A DNA stretch of 64,000 nucleotides from NCBI RefSeq assembly GCF_017876295.1, contig NZ_JAGINT010000001.1:2108001-2172000 (forward strand), given 5' to 3'. Under the pieces are notes generated by a model. The model was not told where the DNA came from, did no database searches, and saw only the letters and a list, made by a program, of their open reading frames with translations. Positions 1 to 9,042 of the stretch are shown here, piece by piece (within the stretch, counting starts at the first letter, position 1; each line of letters opens with the position of its first letter). Source of the stretch: Kribbella aluminosa. Lineage in GTDB: Bacteria > Actinomycetota > Actinomycetes > Propionibacteriales > Kribbellaceae. A program made the position numbers and the translations under genes.

Positions 1-268
1 CGAGGCCTTCGAATGTTGTGGAGATGGTGTGCAGCAAGCTTCGGTAGTTGGCCAGGGGTTGGGCGGTCAGGTGGGGTGCTGCGGCGCGGATCGTGGTGGC
101 GATCTTCTCGCCGCCGGGGACTTCGCCCAGGCCGACGTTGCCCGTGCTGTCGGTCACGATCACGACGTTGCGGGTGAAGAACGGGCTGTGCGCGCCGCTC
201 AGGTTCAGCAGCATGCTGTCGTGCCCAGCCACCGGCACGACCTCCACCGACACGACGGTAGGCGTCAT
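1..268 (-). CDS. gudD: Glucarate dehydratase, N-terminal part (cut by window edge)
   Basis: Only the first 89 codons are visible; the frame leaves the window at base 1, so the catalytic barrel cannot be examined. The residues [19 protein letters not shown] and GEVPGGEKI are the typical capping-domain start of the enolase-superfamily enzyme that dehydrates D-glucarate to 5-dehydro-4-deoxy-D-glucarate. The ATG at 266-268 overlaps the stop of the upstream kdgD-like gene (ATGA), so the two are translationally coupled. The neighbour consumes the product of this enzyme, which strengthens the call. Confidence 0.88.
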   Translation of the reverse strand, partial: MTPTVVSVEVVPVAGHDSMLLNLSGAHSPFFTRNVVIVTDSTGNVGLGEVPGGEKIATTIRAAAPHLTAQPLANYRSLLHTISTTFEGL

Positions 269-1179
269 TTGATCCTTCCGATCAGCGCCGTCAGCAACGA
301 CACCTCGTCCGCGGTGAGATCCTGCAGCGGCGGCCGTACCGGACCGGCGTTCCGGCCGATCGCATTCACCCCGGCCTTCACGATCGACACCGCGTACCCC
401 TTGGTCCGATCGCGGATGTCCAGGTACGGCAGCACGAACTCCCGCAGCTTGCCGTAGACAGCGTCGCGATCCTGCGCCAGCACGTCCGCATAGAACCCGA
501 GCGCGAACTCCGGCACGAAGTTGAAGATCGCCGACGAGTACGTGCTGTACCCGAGCTGCAGCAGCGGCAGGGCGAACGTCTCCGCGGTCGGCAGCCCGCC
601 GACGTACGTCAGCCGCTCGCCGACCAGCGCGTACGTCCGGGTCATCTGCTCGACGTTCCCGACGCCGTCCTTGAGGCAGACCAGGTTCGGGTTCCGGTCC
701 GCGAGCTCGGCGACCGTCACGTCGGTGAGGATCGCGTTCGCCCGGCTGTAGACCGTCACCCCGAGCCCGGTACTGCGGCACACCGCCGACACGTGCTCGA
801 TCAAACCACGCTGCCCGGCCTCCGTCAGGTACGGCGGGAACAACAGGAGGCCGTCCGCGCCCGCCGCCTCGGCCGCCCGCGCGCCGTCGATCGCCGCCGC
901 AGTCCCGCCGGTCGCGGGCGCGATCACCGGCACCCGCCCGCCGACCTCGGAGACAGCGGTCCGTACGACGGTGTCGATCTCGGCCGGCGTCAGCGAGAAC
1001 CCCTCGCCGGTACCACCCGCCGCGAACAGTCCCGCGACGTCGTACTGGCTCAACCATGCCAGATGCTCGCGGTACGCCGCCTCGTGGAAGCTGAGGTCGG
1101 GGTGGAAGGCGGTCACGGGGAACGAGAGCAGCCCGGTCTTGAGCTGAGCGGCCAGCTCGGCGGGGGAGTAGTGGGTCAC
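265..1179 (-). CDS. kdgD: 5-dehydro-4-deoxyglucarate dehydratase
   Basis: A 304-residue protein of the dihydrodipicolinate synthase/aldolase family, predicted to convert 5-dehydro-4-deoxyglucarate to 2-oxoglutarate semialdehyde with loss of water and CO2. GTGE is at residues 57-60, the family tyrosine near 144 and the Schiff-base lysine near 170 (VCLKDGVGN). Length is normal for the family. It lies between the regulators and gudD and overlaps gudD by four bases; glucarate and galactarate dehydratases on either side of the locus both make its substrate. A generic DHDPS-like aldolase is the alternative, made unlikely by context. Confidence 0.9.
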   Translation of the reverse strand: MTHYSPAELAAQLKTGLLSFPVTAFHPDLSFHEAAYREHLAWLSQYDVAGLFAAGGTGEGFSLTPAEIDTVVRTAVSEVGGRVPVIAPATGGTAAAIDGARAAEAAGADGLLLFPPYLTEAGQRGLIEHVSAVCRSTGLGVTVYSRANAILTDVTVAELADRNPNLVCLKDGVGNVEQMTRTYALVGERLTYVGGLPTAETFALPLLQLGYSTYSSAIFNFVPEFALGFYADVLAQDRDAVYGKLREFVLPYLDIRDRTKGYAVSIVKAGVNAIGRNAGPVRPPLQDLTADEVSLLTALIGRIK

Positions 1180-1212
1180 GCAGGTCAGCGTAGGAACGCC
1201 GGTGGATACCTG

Positions 1213-1233
1213 TCCAAGATCGTTTTTGGATCT
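1213..1233. promoter_or_regulatory. Interlocked inverted repeats upstream of kdgD
   Basis: TCCAA (1213-1217) pairs with TTGGA (1226-1230), and AGATC (1217-1221) with GATCT (1229-1233). The element lies in the 52-bp gap between the lysR-like gene and kdgD, 34 bp upstream of the kdgD start, and touches the LysR stop codon. A LysR-type operator/promoter for kdgD-gudD is the simplest reading; a weak intrinsic terminator is the alternative. Confidence 0.35.
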
Positions 1234-2110
1234 AGTGATGCTCTGAGAGCATCGTGAGGACGCGCTGCAGTACCGGGCTGGTCGCGTCCCGCCGCCAGAT
1301 CGCGTGCAGCTCGACGAGATCGTCGGGGCCGTCCAGGTCGCAATACGTGACTCCCTCGACGCCCAGGTTGCGCGCGGACGCCGGGACCAGAGCGACGCCG
1401 CGCCCGGCCGCGACCAAGAGGATCACGGTGAGGATCTGCTGCACCCGCTGCTCGATCCGCGGGTGCGACTCGGCGAGGAAGCGGACGGTCAGCTCATGAA
1501 AGTACCGGGCCTGGGTCGGCGAGTAGCTGATCACCTGTTCGCCGGCGAAGTCCGCGGCGGTCAGCGGCCGCCCGAGCGACTCGAGCCGATGGTTGCCGGG
1601 GACAACGGCACACATCGGCTCCCGGAACACGATCCGCGAGTCCAGTACGTCGCGATCGAACGGCGGCCGCCCGAGCCCGAGGTCCAGCTCGCCGCGCAGC
1701 AGCCCGTCGACCTGCGCCGGGGTGACCCGTTCGTGCAGGATCACGTCGACGTCCGGCAGTTCCTCGGACAGCCTGCGCAGCAACGGCCCGAGCGTCCGGA
1801 TCGCCGACGTGGCGGTGAATCCGAGCCGCAGCGTCCCGGCCGCGCCCTGATCCACTCGGCGGGCAAGGTCGCCCGCGGTCTCCACCAGCGCCAGCAACCG
1901 CCGCGCCTCGACCAGGAACGCCTGCCCGGCCTCGGTCAGCTCGACCCTCCGGTGGTCGCGTTCGAGCAGCCGGGCGCCGACCGCCCGCTCGAGCTTCTGC
2001 ACCTGCCGGCTCAACGGCGGCTGCGTCATGCTCAGCCGCTCGGCGGCCCGCCCGAAGTGCAACTCCTCGGCGACCGCGACGAACGCACTCAGCTGCTCGA
2101 GGGAAAACAT
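1232..2110 (-). CDS. LysR-family transcriptional regulator
   Basis: 292 residues, the usual LysR length. An N-terminal winged HTH covers about residues 1-60 ([20 protein letters not shown]), followed by a periplasmic-binding-like effector domain. Its ATG overlaps the stop of the GntR gene by one base (TGATG), so both regulators are made from one message. Position inside the glucarate/galactarate cluster suggests a sugar-acid or pathway-intermediate effector; the effector itself cannot be read from sequence. Confidence 0.88.
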   Translation of the reverse strand: MFSLEQLSAFVAVAEELHFGRAAERLSMTQPPLSRQVQKLERAVGARLLERDHRRVELTEAGQAFLVEARRLLALVETAGDLARRVDQGAAGTLRLGFTATSAIRTLGPLLRRLSEELPDVDVILHERVTPAQVDGLLRGELDLGLGRPPFDRDVLDSRIVFREPMCAVVPGNHRLESLGRPLTAADFAGEQVISYSPTQARYFHELTVRFLAESHPRIEQRVQQILTVILLVAAGRGVALVPASARNLGVEGVTYCDLDGPDDLVELHAIWRRDATSPVLQRVLTMLSEHH

Positions 2111-2778
2111 CAGCGCAGCCGCTCGCGGGTGTTCGCCAGGTGCACCCGCGTCGCCGCCCGGGCCGCCTCGGGATCGGCGCGGGCGATCGCGGCGTGGATG
2201 TTCTCGTGCTCGTGGACCACCCTCGTCAGGTGCTCGGGGTCGGACATCTCGTACGCCGGGTCCAGCCGGGTCCGCGGCAGCATGATCATCATCGGGCCGA
2301 GGTCCGCGATCAGGTCGCCGTAGAAACGGTTGCCGGAAGCAACGGCGACCTTCAGGTGGAAGGCGAAGTCGGCCTCCACCGACCGGCTCGGGTCGTCGCC
2401 GATCCGCCGGAAGTCGTCCAGCGCCCGCTCGATGCCCTTGAGTTGATGGGCGGTACGCCGGACCGCCGCCAGTCCGGCGGCCTCGCTTTCGACGCCGATC
2501 CGGAAGTCCATCAGCTCCAGGACGTCGCTGTGCGAGCGGACCGCGCGCAGTCCCGGCGTACGCTCGGGAACCTCGAGGACGAACGAGCCGCGACCCTGGA
2601 ACGTCTCCACCAGCCCGGCCGCCTGCAGCCGCGACACCGCCTCGCGGACGACGGTCCGGCTGACCCCGAACTCCTCGACCAGGCCGTTCTCGCCCGGCAG
2701 CCTCTCGCCGGGCGCGATCTCGCCGTTCAGGATCCGCTGCTTCAGCTCCTCGACGATCTGGTACGCCAAATTACTCAT
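2110..2778 (-). CDS. GntR-family regulator, FadR/FCD subfamily
   Basis: 222 residues. The N-terminal winged HTH has the typical LVEEFGVSRTVVREAVSRL recognition region (about 32-50). The helical FCD domain follows, with DFAFHLKVA and HENIHAAI supplying likely metal/effector-binding residues. It lies 75 bp after the talarate/galactarate dehydratase gene. FCD regulators commonly repress sugar-acid pathways and are released by substrate; the ACAAGT/ACTTGT repeat upstream of the first gene (3981-3999) is a good candidate operator. Confidence 0.88.
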   Translation of the reverse strand: MSNLAYQIVEELKQRILNGEIAPGERLPGENGLVEEFGVSRTVVREAVSRLQAAGLVETFQGRGSFVLEVPERTPGLRAVRSHSDVLELMDFRIGVESEAAGLAAVRRTAHQLKGIERALDDFRRIGDDPSRSVEADFAFHLKVAVASGNRFYGDLIADLGPMMIMLPRTRLDPAYEMSDPEHLTRVVHEHENIHAAIARADPEAARAATRVHLANTRERLR

Positions 2779-2853
2779 CGGCGTGCTCGCTTCGCACCGG
2801 GCGCCGACGAGGCACGACCGGGCTGTGATGTTTGGTGCCCTCGCTCCGCTCAG

Positions 2854-3969
2854 TCACGTGAACTCGCAGCTGTCGACCGTCCAGCGCGCGCACTGCTCAC
2901 TGGTGGTGAAGCCGAGACCGGGGCGGTCCGGGACCAGCATCCGTCCGTCGACCGTCTCCAGACGCTCGTTGAACAAGGGATTCAGCCACTCGAAGTGCTC
3001 GACCCAGGGCTCCCGCGGGTACGCCGCGGCGAGGTGCAGGTGGATCTCCATCGCGAAGTGCGGCGCGAGCTGCAGACCGTTGTGGTCGGCAAGCGTCGCG
3101 AGCCTGAGGAACGGCGTGATGCCGCCGATCCGCGGCGCGTCCGGCTGGATGATGTCGGCGGCCCGCGCCTCGATCAGCCGGACGTGTTCGCCGACGCTGG
3201 ACAACATCTCGCCGGTCGCGATCGGCGTGTCCAGTGCGCGCGCCAGCTCGGCGTGACCGTCCGCGTCGTACGCGTCCAGCGGTTCCTCGATCCACACCAG
3301 GCCGAACCGCTCCAGCACCCGCCCGACCCTGAGCGCCGTCGGCCGGTCCCACTGCTGGTTCGCGTCCACCATCAGCGGTACGTCGTCGCCGAGGTGCTCG
3401 CGGACGGCGCGGACGCGCTCGAGGTCGATCCGCGGATCGGGCTGACCGACCTTGAGCTTGATGCCGCCGATCCCGTCGGCGAGCGACTTGGAGGCGTTCT
3501 CCAGCACCTCGTCGATCGGCGCGTGCAGGAACCCGCCGGAGGTGTTGTACGTGCGGACCGAGTCCCGGTGCGCGCCGAGCAGCTTGGCCAGCGGGAGACC
3601 GGCGCGCTTCGCCTTCAGGTCCCAGAGCGCGATGTCGATCGCCGCGATCGCCTGGGTCGCGACGCCGGACCGCCCGACCGAGGCGCCGGCCCAGAGCAGC
3701 CTGTCGTACACCTTGCCGATGTCCGACGGGTCCTCGCCGATCAGGTTGCCCGCGATCTCCTTCGCGTGCGCGTACTGCGCCGGACCGCCGGCCCGCTTGG
3801 AGTAGCTGAACCCGATCCCGTGCTGCTCCTGCTCGGTCGCGATCTCCGCGAACAGGAACACGATCTCGGTCATCGGCCGCTGCCGCCCGGTCAGCACCTT
3901 CGCGTCACTGATCGCCCGCTCCAACGGCAACACCACGGACGACAACCGCACCTGCCGAATCCGGTCCAT
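2854..3969 (-). CDS. L-talarate/galactarate dehydratase-type enolase-superfamily enzyme
   Basis: 371 residues. Catalytic residues are in place: KLK at 171-173, metal ligands D202 (MVDANQQW), E228 (WIEEPLD) and E254 (ATGEMLSS), and general base H304 (LAPHFAMEI). The spacings 29, 26, 26 and 50 match those I recall for the Salmonella talarate/galactarate dehydratase (K197, D226, E252, E278, H328). Galactarate dehydration gives the substrate of KdgD, so this gene and gudD feed one pathway. It is the first gene of the minus-strand cluster. Confidence 0.87.
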   Translation of the reverse strand: MDRIRQVRLSSVVLPLERAISDAKVLTGRQRPMTEIVFLFAEIATEQEQHGIGFSYSKRAGGPAQYAHAKEIAGNLIGEDPSDIGKVYDRLLWAGASVGRSGVATQAIAAIDIALWDLKAKRAGLPLAKLLGAHRDSVRTYNTSGGFLHAPIDEVLENASKSLADGIGGIKLKVGQPDPRIDLERVRAVREHLGDDVPLMVDANQQWDRPTALRVGRVLERFGLVWIEEPLDAYDADGHAELARALDTPIATGEMLSSVGEHVRLIEARAADIIQPDAPRIGGITPFLRLATLADHNGLQLAPHFAMEIHLHLAAAYPREPWVEHFEWLNPLFNERLETVDGRMLVPDRPGLGFTTSEQCARWTVDSCEFT

Positions 3970-3980
3970 GGCAGGTGATC

Positions 3981-3999
3981 GTACAAGTACTCCACTTGT
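3981..3999. promoter_or_regulatory. Candidate GntR operator upstream of the galactarate cluster
   Basis: GTACAAGTACTCCACTTGT contains ACAAGT (3983-3988) and ACTTGT (3994-3999) as an inverted repeat, with a further CAAG half-site shortly after (4003-4006). It begins 12 bp upstream of the talarate dehydratase start codon, where a repressor would block transcription. FCD-type GntR proteins often bind CTTGT/ACAAG half-sites; pairing it with the regulator at 2110-2778 is inference. Confidence 0.5.
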
Positions 4000-4092
4000 C
4001 CAACAAGATGCCCGGTTGACGCAGCCGTAACGTCAGGTGACCGAACCGGAAATACGCAACGGACAAGCTGTTGCCGCCGAGGCCCATGACCC

Positions 4093-4111
4093 GCCGCGAC
4101 GGAGTCGCGGC
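4093..4111 (+). promoter_or_regulatory. Leader hairpin upstream of glsA (copy 1 of a shared element)
   Basis: GCCGCGAC, loop GGA, GTCGCGGC form a perfect 8-bp stem. The preceding ATG at 4086 reads MTRRDGVAAS and continues in frame into the glutaminase. A close copy at 14254-14283 has the same ATGACCCGCCGCG start and a stem with one compensatory pair change, but ends in a stop codon. This suggests a structured leader. I cannot assign it to a known riboswitch class. Confidence 0.5.
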
Positions 4112-4160
4112 ATCAATTCCGTCGGGTGCTCGCGTTTGTTCTGGGGAAGGGAAGCCGACA

Positions 4161-5588
4161 TTGGACGTGTCTCCGACGCAGCTGTTCGACTCGTTCCGGA
4201 CGATCGACAAGGACAACGACGGCCGGATCTGGGCCTGGGAGCTGCTCAGCGCGCTGGGACGCGCCGGGATCCAGCCGGGTGATCCACGGGTACGCGCGGC
4301 GCTCGCCGACGTTCGGGATCCCGACGGCCGGCCGGTGGGGGTGGACAGCCAGCCGGTACAGCTCGACCTCCGGCAGTACTCCGCGATCGCCCAGCACGGC
4401 GACGGTGTGGTGCACCGGGCGCTGAACGACGAGCTGGCGGTGTCGGCCGAGGAGTTCCGGGAGTTCGCGCGCGGCGTCGAGGCGATCTACGCCGACGTAC
4501 TGCCGAACCGGGACGGCGCCAACGCCGACTACATCCCGACGCTGCGGGACGCGGATCCGGAGAAGTTCGGGATCGCGATCTGTACCGCCGACGGGCAGAC
4601 GTTCTCGATCGGGGACGCCGACCTCGGGTTCAGCGTGCAGTCGACCTCGAAGCCGTTCAGCTACGCGATGGCGCTGGAGCAGCTGGGGCCGACCGAGGTA
4701 CATCAGTGGGTCGGGCAGGAGCAGAGCGGCGGGACGTTCAACGACTACCGGCTGTCGCTCGGCGACGGCCGCCGGCCGCACAACCCGATGATCAACGCGG
4801 GCGCGATGGCGACGCTCGCACTGGTCGATCACGGCAAGCAGACCAGCGACCGGTACCGGACCGTGCGCGGGACCTGGACCCGGATGATGGGGCAGGCGCC
4901 GGGGTTCGACCAGGAGACGTACCTGGCGGAGAAGGCGACCGGGGACGGGAACCGTGGGCTCGCGAGTCTCATGAAGGCCGCGGACATGCTGAAGGCATCG
5001 GGCGAGGACGGGGCGGCGCGGACGGCCGACTTCTACTTCCAGGTCTGCTCGCTCGAGGTGGATGCGCAGCGGCTCGCGGCCGCGGGTGCCACGCTCGCGA
5101 ACGGCGGTATTGCGCCGTACTCGGGCGAGCGCGTGTTCTCCCAGGAGACCGCAGGCCGAGTGCTGTCGGTGATGGGGCACAGCGGCATGTACAACGACTC
5201 CGGGAAGTTCTCCGACCAGGTCGGGCTGCCCGCCAAGAGCGGCGTGTCCGGAAACGTGATGCTGGTCGTCCCGTCGAAACGGCTCGCCGTCGTCACGTTC
5301 TCACCCCGCCTGGACGCGGCCGGGAACTCGGTCCGCGGGGTCGAGGTGTCCAAACGCCTGGTCAACGACTTCAACCTGCACCCGTACCGCGCCCTCGGCG
5401 CCGACCGTACCCGCCGCCTGGGCAGCCTGAACCCGGCCGACCGCCGAGCCGAGGCCGCGAGCGCCGCCGACCGCGCCCTGAGCGGCATGACCCCACCAGG
5501 CGCCAGCACCCCCACCACCAAACACCCCACCACAGAAGCCGCCACAACCACCCGCCGCACCCCACCGCCCCCCACCCACCAACTCTGA
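4161..5588 (+). CDS. glsA: Glutaminase A with N-terminal EF-hand
   Basis: Serine-dependent glutaminase hydrolysing L-glutamine to glutamate and ammonia. The core has SVQSTSKPF (Ser-x-x-Lys pair), NPMINAGAM, YFQVCSLEV and GLPAKSGVSGN, all diagnostic. Before it lies an EF-hand-like loop DKDNDGRIWAWE, so calcium sensing is possible. The last 30 or so residues are a Thr/Pro-rich tail with no domain. I chose TTG at 4161 because GGGGAAGGGAAG lies just upstream; an in-frame ATG at 4086 would add 25 residues that coincide with a leader hairpin and do not look like protein. Length from TTG is 475 aa. Confidence 0.9.
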   Translation: MDVSPTQLFDSFRTIDKDNDGRIWAWELLSALGRAGIQPGDPRVRAALADVRDPDGRPVGVDSQPVQLDLRQYSAIAQHGDGVVHRALNDELAVSAEEFREFARGVEAIYADVLPNRDGANADYIPTLRDADPEKFGIAICTADGQTFSIGDADLGFSVQSTSKPFSYAMALEQLGPTEVHQWVGQEQSGGTFNDYRLSLGDGRRPHNPMINAGAMATLALVDHGKQTSDRYRTVRGTWTRMMGQAPGFDQETYLAEKATGDGNRGLASLMKAADMLKASGEDGAARTADFYFQVCSLEVDAQRLAAAGATLANGGIAPYSGERVFSQETAGRVLSVMGHSGMYNDSGKFSDQVGLPAKSGVSGNVMLVVPSKRLAVVTFSPRLDAAGNSVRGVEVSKRLVNDFNLHPYRALGADRTRRLGSLNPADRRAEAASAADRALSGMTPPGASTPTTKHPTTEAATTTRRTPPPPTHQL

Positions 5589-5666
5589 ACGCGAGCGCTC
5601 CTCCGCCGCTCGGCGGGCGGGGGGTGCCGCCTGACACCGAGTGGGGGATCGGCTCCAGCAACGAAC

Positions 5667-5701
5667 GCAGCCCCCGTCGCGCGAAGCGCGACGGGGGCTG
5701 C
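5667..5701. terminator. Bidirectional terminator between glsA and glmS
   Basis: A perfect 16-bp inverted repeat, GCAGCCCCCGTCGCGC, with a three-base GAA loop, lies between two convergent genes. No U-tract is needed for actinobacterial terminators of this type, and the position fits stops for both transcripts. Confidence 0.85.
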
Positions 5702-5712
5702 TGGTGTTGGTG

Positions 5713-7533
5713 TTACTCGACGGTGACGGACTTCGCGAGGTTGCGGGGCTTGTCGACGTCGTGGCCGAGGGCTACGGCTGCGTAGTACGCGATGATCTGC
5801 AGGGGGATCGTGAGCAGGATCGGGTCCAGCTCGGGCTCGTTCTTCGGGACGACGATCTTCGCCTCGACGCCGTCGGGAATGTCGACGCCCGGGTGCGTGA
5901 CGACGTACAGCGGGCCGGAGCGGGCGCCGATCTCGTGCAGTGCGCCGATGTTGCGGTCCACCAGTTCGTCGTCCGGGACGATCGCGACGGTCGGCACGTC
6001 CGGCGAGATCAGCGCCAGCGGGCCGTGCTTCAGCTCCGAGGTCTGGTACGCCTCGGCGTGCCGGTACGAGATCTCCTTCAGCTTCTGCGCACCCTCCCGC
6101 GCCACCGGGTAACCGCGGGTGCGGCCAACGAAGAACAGGCTCTCGTGCTGCGCGAGCCGGCCGGCGATCTTGGCCAGCTCCTCCTCCTGCGCGACGATCG
6201 CGGCGATGTCCGCGGGCAGCTTCTTCAGCCCCTCGATCAGCCGCCGGCCGTCCGCGGGGGAGACGTCCCGGATCCGCCCCAGGTGGATGCCGAGCATCGC
6301 GAACCCGACCGCCATGTTGGTCAGCGCCTTCGTCGACGCCACCGAGACCTCCGGGCCGGCGTGCAGGTACACACCGCCGTCGACCTCACGCGCGATGCTC
6401 GACCCGACCGCGTTCACCAGGCCGATCACCCGGCCGCCCTTGCGCTTCAGCTCCTGTACGGCGACCAGCGTGTCGAGCGTCTCGCCCGACTGCGACACCG
6501 CGACGTACAGCGTGTCCCGCTCGACCACCGGGTTCCGGTACCGGAACTCCGAGGCCGGCTCCGCGTCGGCGGGGATCCGCGCGACCTCCTCGATGAACTG
6601 GGCGCCCATCTGGCCCGCGTAGTACGCCGAGCCGCAGCCGAGGATCTTGACCCGCTTGATCTCCCGCGCCTCGCGGGCGTCCATGTTCAGGCCGCCGAGG
6701 TGGACGGTGTGGAAGCGCTCGTCCAGCCGGCCACGGGTGACCCGGCCGACCGCGTCCGGCTGCTCGTGGATCTCCTTCATCATGAAGTGCTCGTGCAGGC
6801 CGCGCTCGAACTCCTCGGCCTCCCACTCCACGGTCTTCGCGGTCTTCGTGGTCGGCGCCGCGTCCTGGGTGAAGGTCCGGTAGCCGTCCGCGCGGACGGT
6901 GGCCAGCTCGCCGTCGTCCAGGTACACGACCTGGCGGGTGTAGCGGATCAGCGCAGCCGCGTCCGACGCGATGTGCATCTCGCCGTCGCCGATGCCGAGG
7001 ATCAGCGGGCTGCCGTTGCGGGCCACCACGATCCGGTCCGGGAAGTCCAGGTCGACGACCGCGATGCCGTACGTGCCCTCGATCCGGCGCAGGCTGGCCA
7101 GCACCTTCTCCTCGAGCGTGTCGCCCTCGGCCTGCTGGATCAGGTGCGCGAGTACCTCGGTGTCGGTCTCCGAGCGGAGCTTGACGCCGGACTCCTCCAG
7201 CTGGCGGCGGATCGCCGCGGCGTTGTCGAAGATGCCGTTGTGCACGACCGCGATCCGCTCGTTGCCGCTGGCGTGCGGGTGCGCGTTGTCCTTGCTCGGA
7301 CCGCCGTGCGTCGCCCAGCGGGTGTGCCCGATGCCGAGCTTGCCGCCGAACCGCTTCGGCAGCGACGCCTCCAGTTCACGGACCCGGCCGGCGTCCTTGT
7401 GCACCTTGAGCTCGCTGGACCCGACGACGGCGATGCCTGCCGAGTCGTACCCCCGGTACTCGAGCCTGGCCAGGCCGTCCACCAGGATGGGCGCGGCCGG
7501 CTTGGTGCCGACGTACCCGACGATTCCGCACAT
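5713..7533 (-). CDS. glmS: Glutamine-fructose-6-phosphate aminotransferase (isomerizing)
   Basis: 606 residues, the standard GlmS length. MCGIVGYVG supplies the N-terminal nucleophile cysteine of the glutaminase domain (about 1-235), with GHTRWATHG and HNGIFDN; two SIS domains follow (CGSAYYAG, SQSGETLDT), and the C-terminus KSVTVE is canonical. It makes glucosamine-6-phosphate for peptidoglycan and other amino sugars. The start is fixed by the catalytic Cys2. Its convergent neighbour is a glutaminase, so two glutamine-consuming enzymes face each other across one terminator. Confidence 0.97.
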   Translation of the reverse strand: MCGIVGYVGTKPAAPILVDGLARLEYRGYDSAGIAVVGSSELKVHKDAGRVRELEASLPKRFGGKLGIGHTRWATHGGPSKDNAHPHASGNERIAVVHNGIFDNAAAIRRQLEESGVKLRSETDTEVLAHLIQQAEGDTLEEKVLASLRRIEGTYGIAVVDLDFPDRIVVARNGSPLILGIGDGEMHIASDAAALIRYTRQVVYLDDGELATVRADGYRTFTQDAAPTTKTAKTVEWEAEEFERGLHEHFMMKEIHEQPDAVGRVTRGRLDERFHTVHLGGLNMDAREAREIKRVKILGCGSAYYAGQMGAQFIEEVARIPADAEPASEFRYRNPVVERDTLYVAVSQSGETLDTLVAVQELKRKGGRVIGLVNAVGSSIAREVDGGVYLHAGPEVSVASTKALTNMAVGFAMLGIHLGRIRDVSPADGRRLIEGLKKLPADIAAIVAQEEELAKIAGRLAQHESLFFVGRTRGYPVAREGAQKLKEISYRHAEAYQTSELKHGPLALISPDVPTVAIVPDDELVDRNIGALHEIGARSGPLYVVTHPGVDIPDGVEAKIVVPKNEPELDPILLTIPLQIIAYYAAVALGHDVDKPRNLAKSVTVE

Positions 7534-7572
7534 GTAGTGGTGCCCCTTCGTAGGTTCGGTTGAGCGCGCCCG

Positions 7573-7887
7573 TCAGCCGTAGACGATCCGTCGCAGCTGC
7601 CGGGCGGAGAGTTCGGGCGAGCGGACCGGCCAGTGCCGGAGCTCGGTGCCGAGCCGGGCGAAGATCTCGTCGTTGCGAGCACCGTAGGTCTGCAGCTCAC
7701 GGTGCCGGCGCCGGACGTAGTCCTCGGTCGTCTCGGTGAAATAGGCCAGTACGTCGGCGACCACGCGTCGCGCGACCTCGGCCGGCAGCCCGGTCGTCCG
7801 GCTGACCTGATCGGCCAGCTCGTCGACCGGCTCCACGGCCGCCGCCTCACTGATCACCCGTCCACCATGCAGTGTTTCGAGGTCCAC
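7573..7887 (-). CDS. Small conserved-looking helical protein of unknown function
   Basis: About 104 residues, charged and predicted mostly helical (ADQVSRTTGLPAEVARRVV, then YFTETTEDYVRRRHRELQ). No catalytic motif, signal peptide or membrane segment. The TTG at 7893 is only a few bases from GGAG; the in-frame GTG at 7887 has GGAG at a better distance, so I prefer it. It is 39 bp upstream of glmS on the same strand and probably co-transcribed. I do not recognise the family and assign no function. Confidence 0.65.
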   Translation of the reverse strand: MDLETLHGGRVISEAAAVEPVDELADQVSRTTGLPAEVARRVVADVLAYFTETTEDYVRRRHRELQTYGARNDEIFARLGTELRHWPVRSPELSARQLRRIVYG

Positions 7888-7950
7888 CGCCAAGCTCCTG
7901 CCCGAAATCGGGCAAATTTCCTGCTTTGTCAGGAGTTACCCCCGCACACC

Positions 7951-8003
7951 TTGAGAAGCCACCAACCACTTTTCGCCGCGAGAACTGGTTGGTGGCTTCT
8001 CAA
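7951..8003. terminator. Perfect 18-bp inverted repeat downstream of nucS
   Basis: TTGAGAAGCCACCAACCA (7951-7968) is perfectly complementary to 7986-8003 with a 17-base loop. It begins seven bases beyond the nucS stop codon on the minus strand and precedes the next minus-strand gene, so a terminator is the likeliest role. It is unusually long and AT-rich for this genome. Confidence 0.75.
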
Positions 8004-8009
8004 AGTCGG

Positions 8010-8669
8010 TCAGAAGAGGCGGAGTACGTCGGACTCCATGCCGCGGAGCGCGTCGTAGTCGACGGTCAGGCACTCGAGGCCGCGGTCCGTGGCGAGGAAC
8101 TGCGCCTGCGGCTTGATCAGCTGGGCGGCGAAGATGCCGCGCACCGGGGCGAGCAGCGGGTCCCGGTTCAGCAGCTCGACGTATCGGGTGAGCTGCTCGA
8201 CGCCGTCGATCTCGCCGCGGCGCTTGATCTCGACCGCGACGTGCCTGCCGTCGGCGTCGCGGAGCAGCAGGTCGACCGGGCCGATCGCGGTCGGGTACTC
8301 CCGCCGTACCAGCGTCCAGCCGTCGCCGAACGTCTGCACGTGCTCGGCGAGCAGCTCCTGCAGGTGCGCCTCGACGCCGTCCTTGATCAGCCCGGGGTCC
8401 TGCCCGAGCTCGTACGAGGTGTCGCTGTGCACCTCCTCGAGCGTGATCCGGAGCTCCTCACCCGCCTTGTTGGTGACGCTCCAGACCCCCTCCTCCGCGG
8501 TCAGCTTGCACGGCGGAGACATCCAGTTCAGCGGTTTGTACGACCCGCCGTCGGCGTGAATCAGCACCGACCCGTCCGCCTTCACCATCAGCAACCGCGG
8601 CGCCATCGGCAGATGAGCCGTCAGCCGCCCCGAGTAGTCAACAGAACACGTAGCAATCACCAAGCGCAC
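8010..8669 (-). CDS. nucS: Mismatch-specific endonuclease NucS (EndoMS)
   Basis: 219 residues. NucS gives actinobacteria non-canonical mismatch repair in place of MutS/MutL. The N-terminal DNA-binding part has [30 protein letters not shown], and the C-terminal nuclease core has [20 protein letters not shown], with the acidic and lysine residues of the RecB-like active site; the tail ends LRLF, consistent with a beta-clamp contact. Start is GTG at 8667-8669 (VRLVIA...), which matches the usual NucS start; upstream in-frame sequence runs through a gene on the other strand and is rejected. Confidence 0.94.
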   Translation of the reverse strand: MRLVIATCSVDYSGRLTAHLPMAPRLLMVKADGSVLIHADGGSYKPLNWMSPPCKLTAEEGVWSVTNKAGEELRITLEEVHSDTSYELGQDPGLIKDGVEAHLQELLAEHVQTFGDGWTLVRREYPTAIGPVDLLLRDADGRHVAVEIKRRGEIDGVEQLTRYVELLNRDPLLAPVRGIFAAQLIKPQAQFLATDRGLECLTVDYDALRGMESDVLRLF

Positions 8670-8718
8670 GAGAAAGCACCGTAGTGCACTGGCCGGGTGG
8701 AGTGGGAGGGTGGTGAGC

Positions 8719-9042
8719 ATGATGCCGAAGGTGAGCGACGAGGCGGTCGCGGCGTACGACGCTGTCGCGGCCGGGCTGGAGGCGGCCGGGGTGGTGCGCG
8801 GCAGCATGTTCGGGATGCCGTGCCTGAAGATCGGGAAGAAGGTGCTCGCGGGGATGTTCGGTGACGCGATGACCTTCAAGCTGCCGCCGGAGCCGCGGGA
8901 GCGGGCGCTGGCGCTCGAGGGAGTGGAACAGTTCGATCCGGGTATGGGTAGGCCGATGAAGGAGTGGGTGGAGATCCCGCTCGACCGGTCCGCCGTCTGG
9001 GCGGAGTACGCCGCCGAGGCCCTGGAGTACGTCGCCCGATGA
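8719..9042 (+). CDS. TfoX N-terminal-domain-like protein
   Basis: 107 residues from ATG 8719, with GGAGGG 8 bases upstream; GTG codons at 8710 and 8713 are too close to that site. The fold signature is [19 protein letters not shown] followed by an amphipathic C-terminus. Members are small basic proteins first known from competence regulation; single-domain actinobacterial homologues have no firm function. The stop overlaps the next start (ATGA), making it the first gene of a three-gene unit. Confidence 0.72.
   Translation: MMPKVSDEAVAAYDAVAAGLEAAGVVRGSMFGMPCLKIGKKVLAGMFGDAMTFKLPPEPRERALALEGVEQFDPGMGRPMKEWVEIPLDRSAVWAEYAAEALEYVAR

Noticed and set aside
7951-8003. Terminal inverted repeats of an insertion sequence
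   Set aside because: Only 17 bases separate the arms, no transposase is present, and the position after a stop codon suits a terminator.
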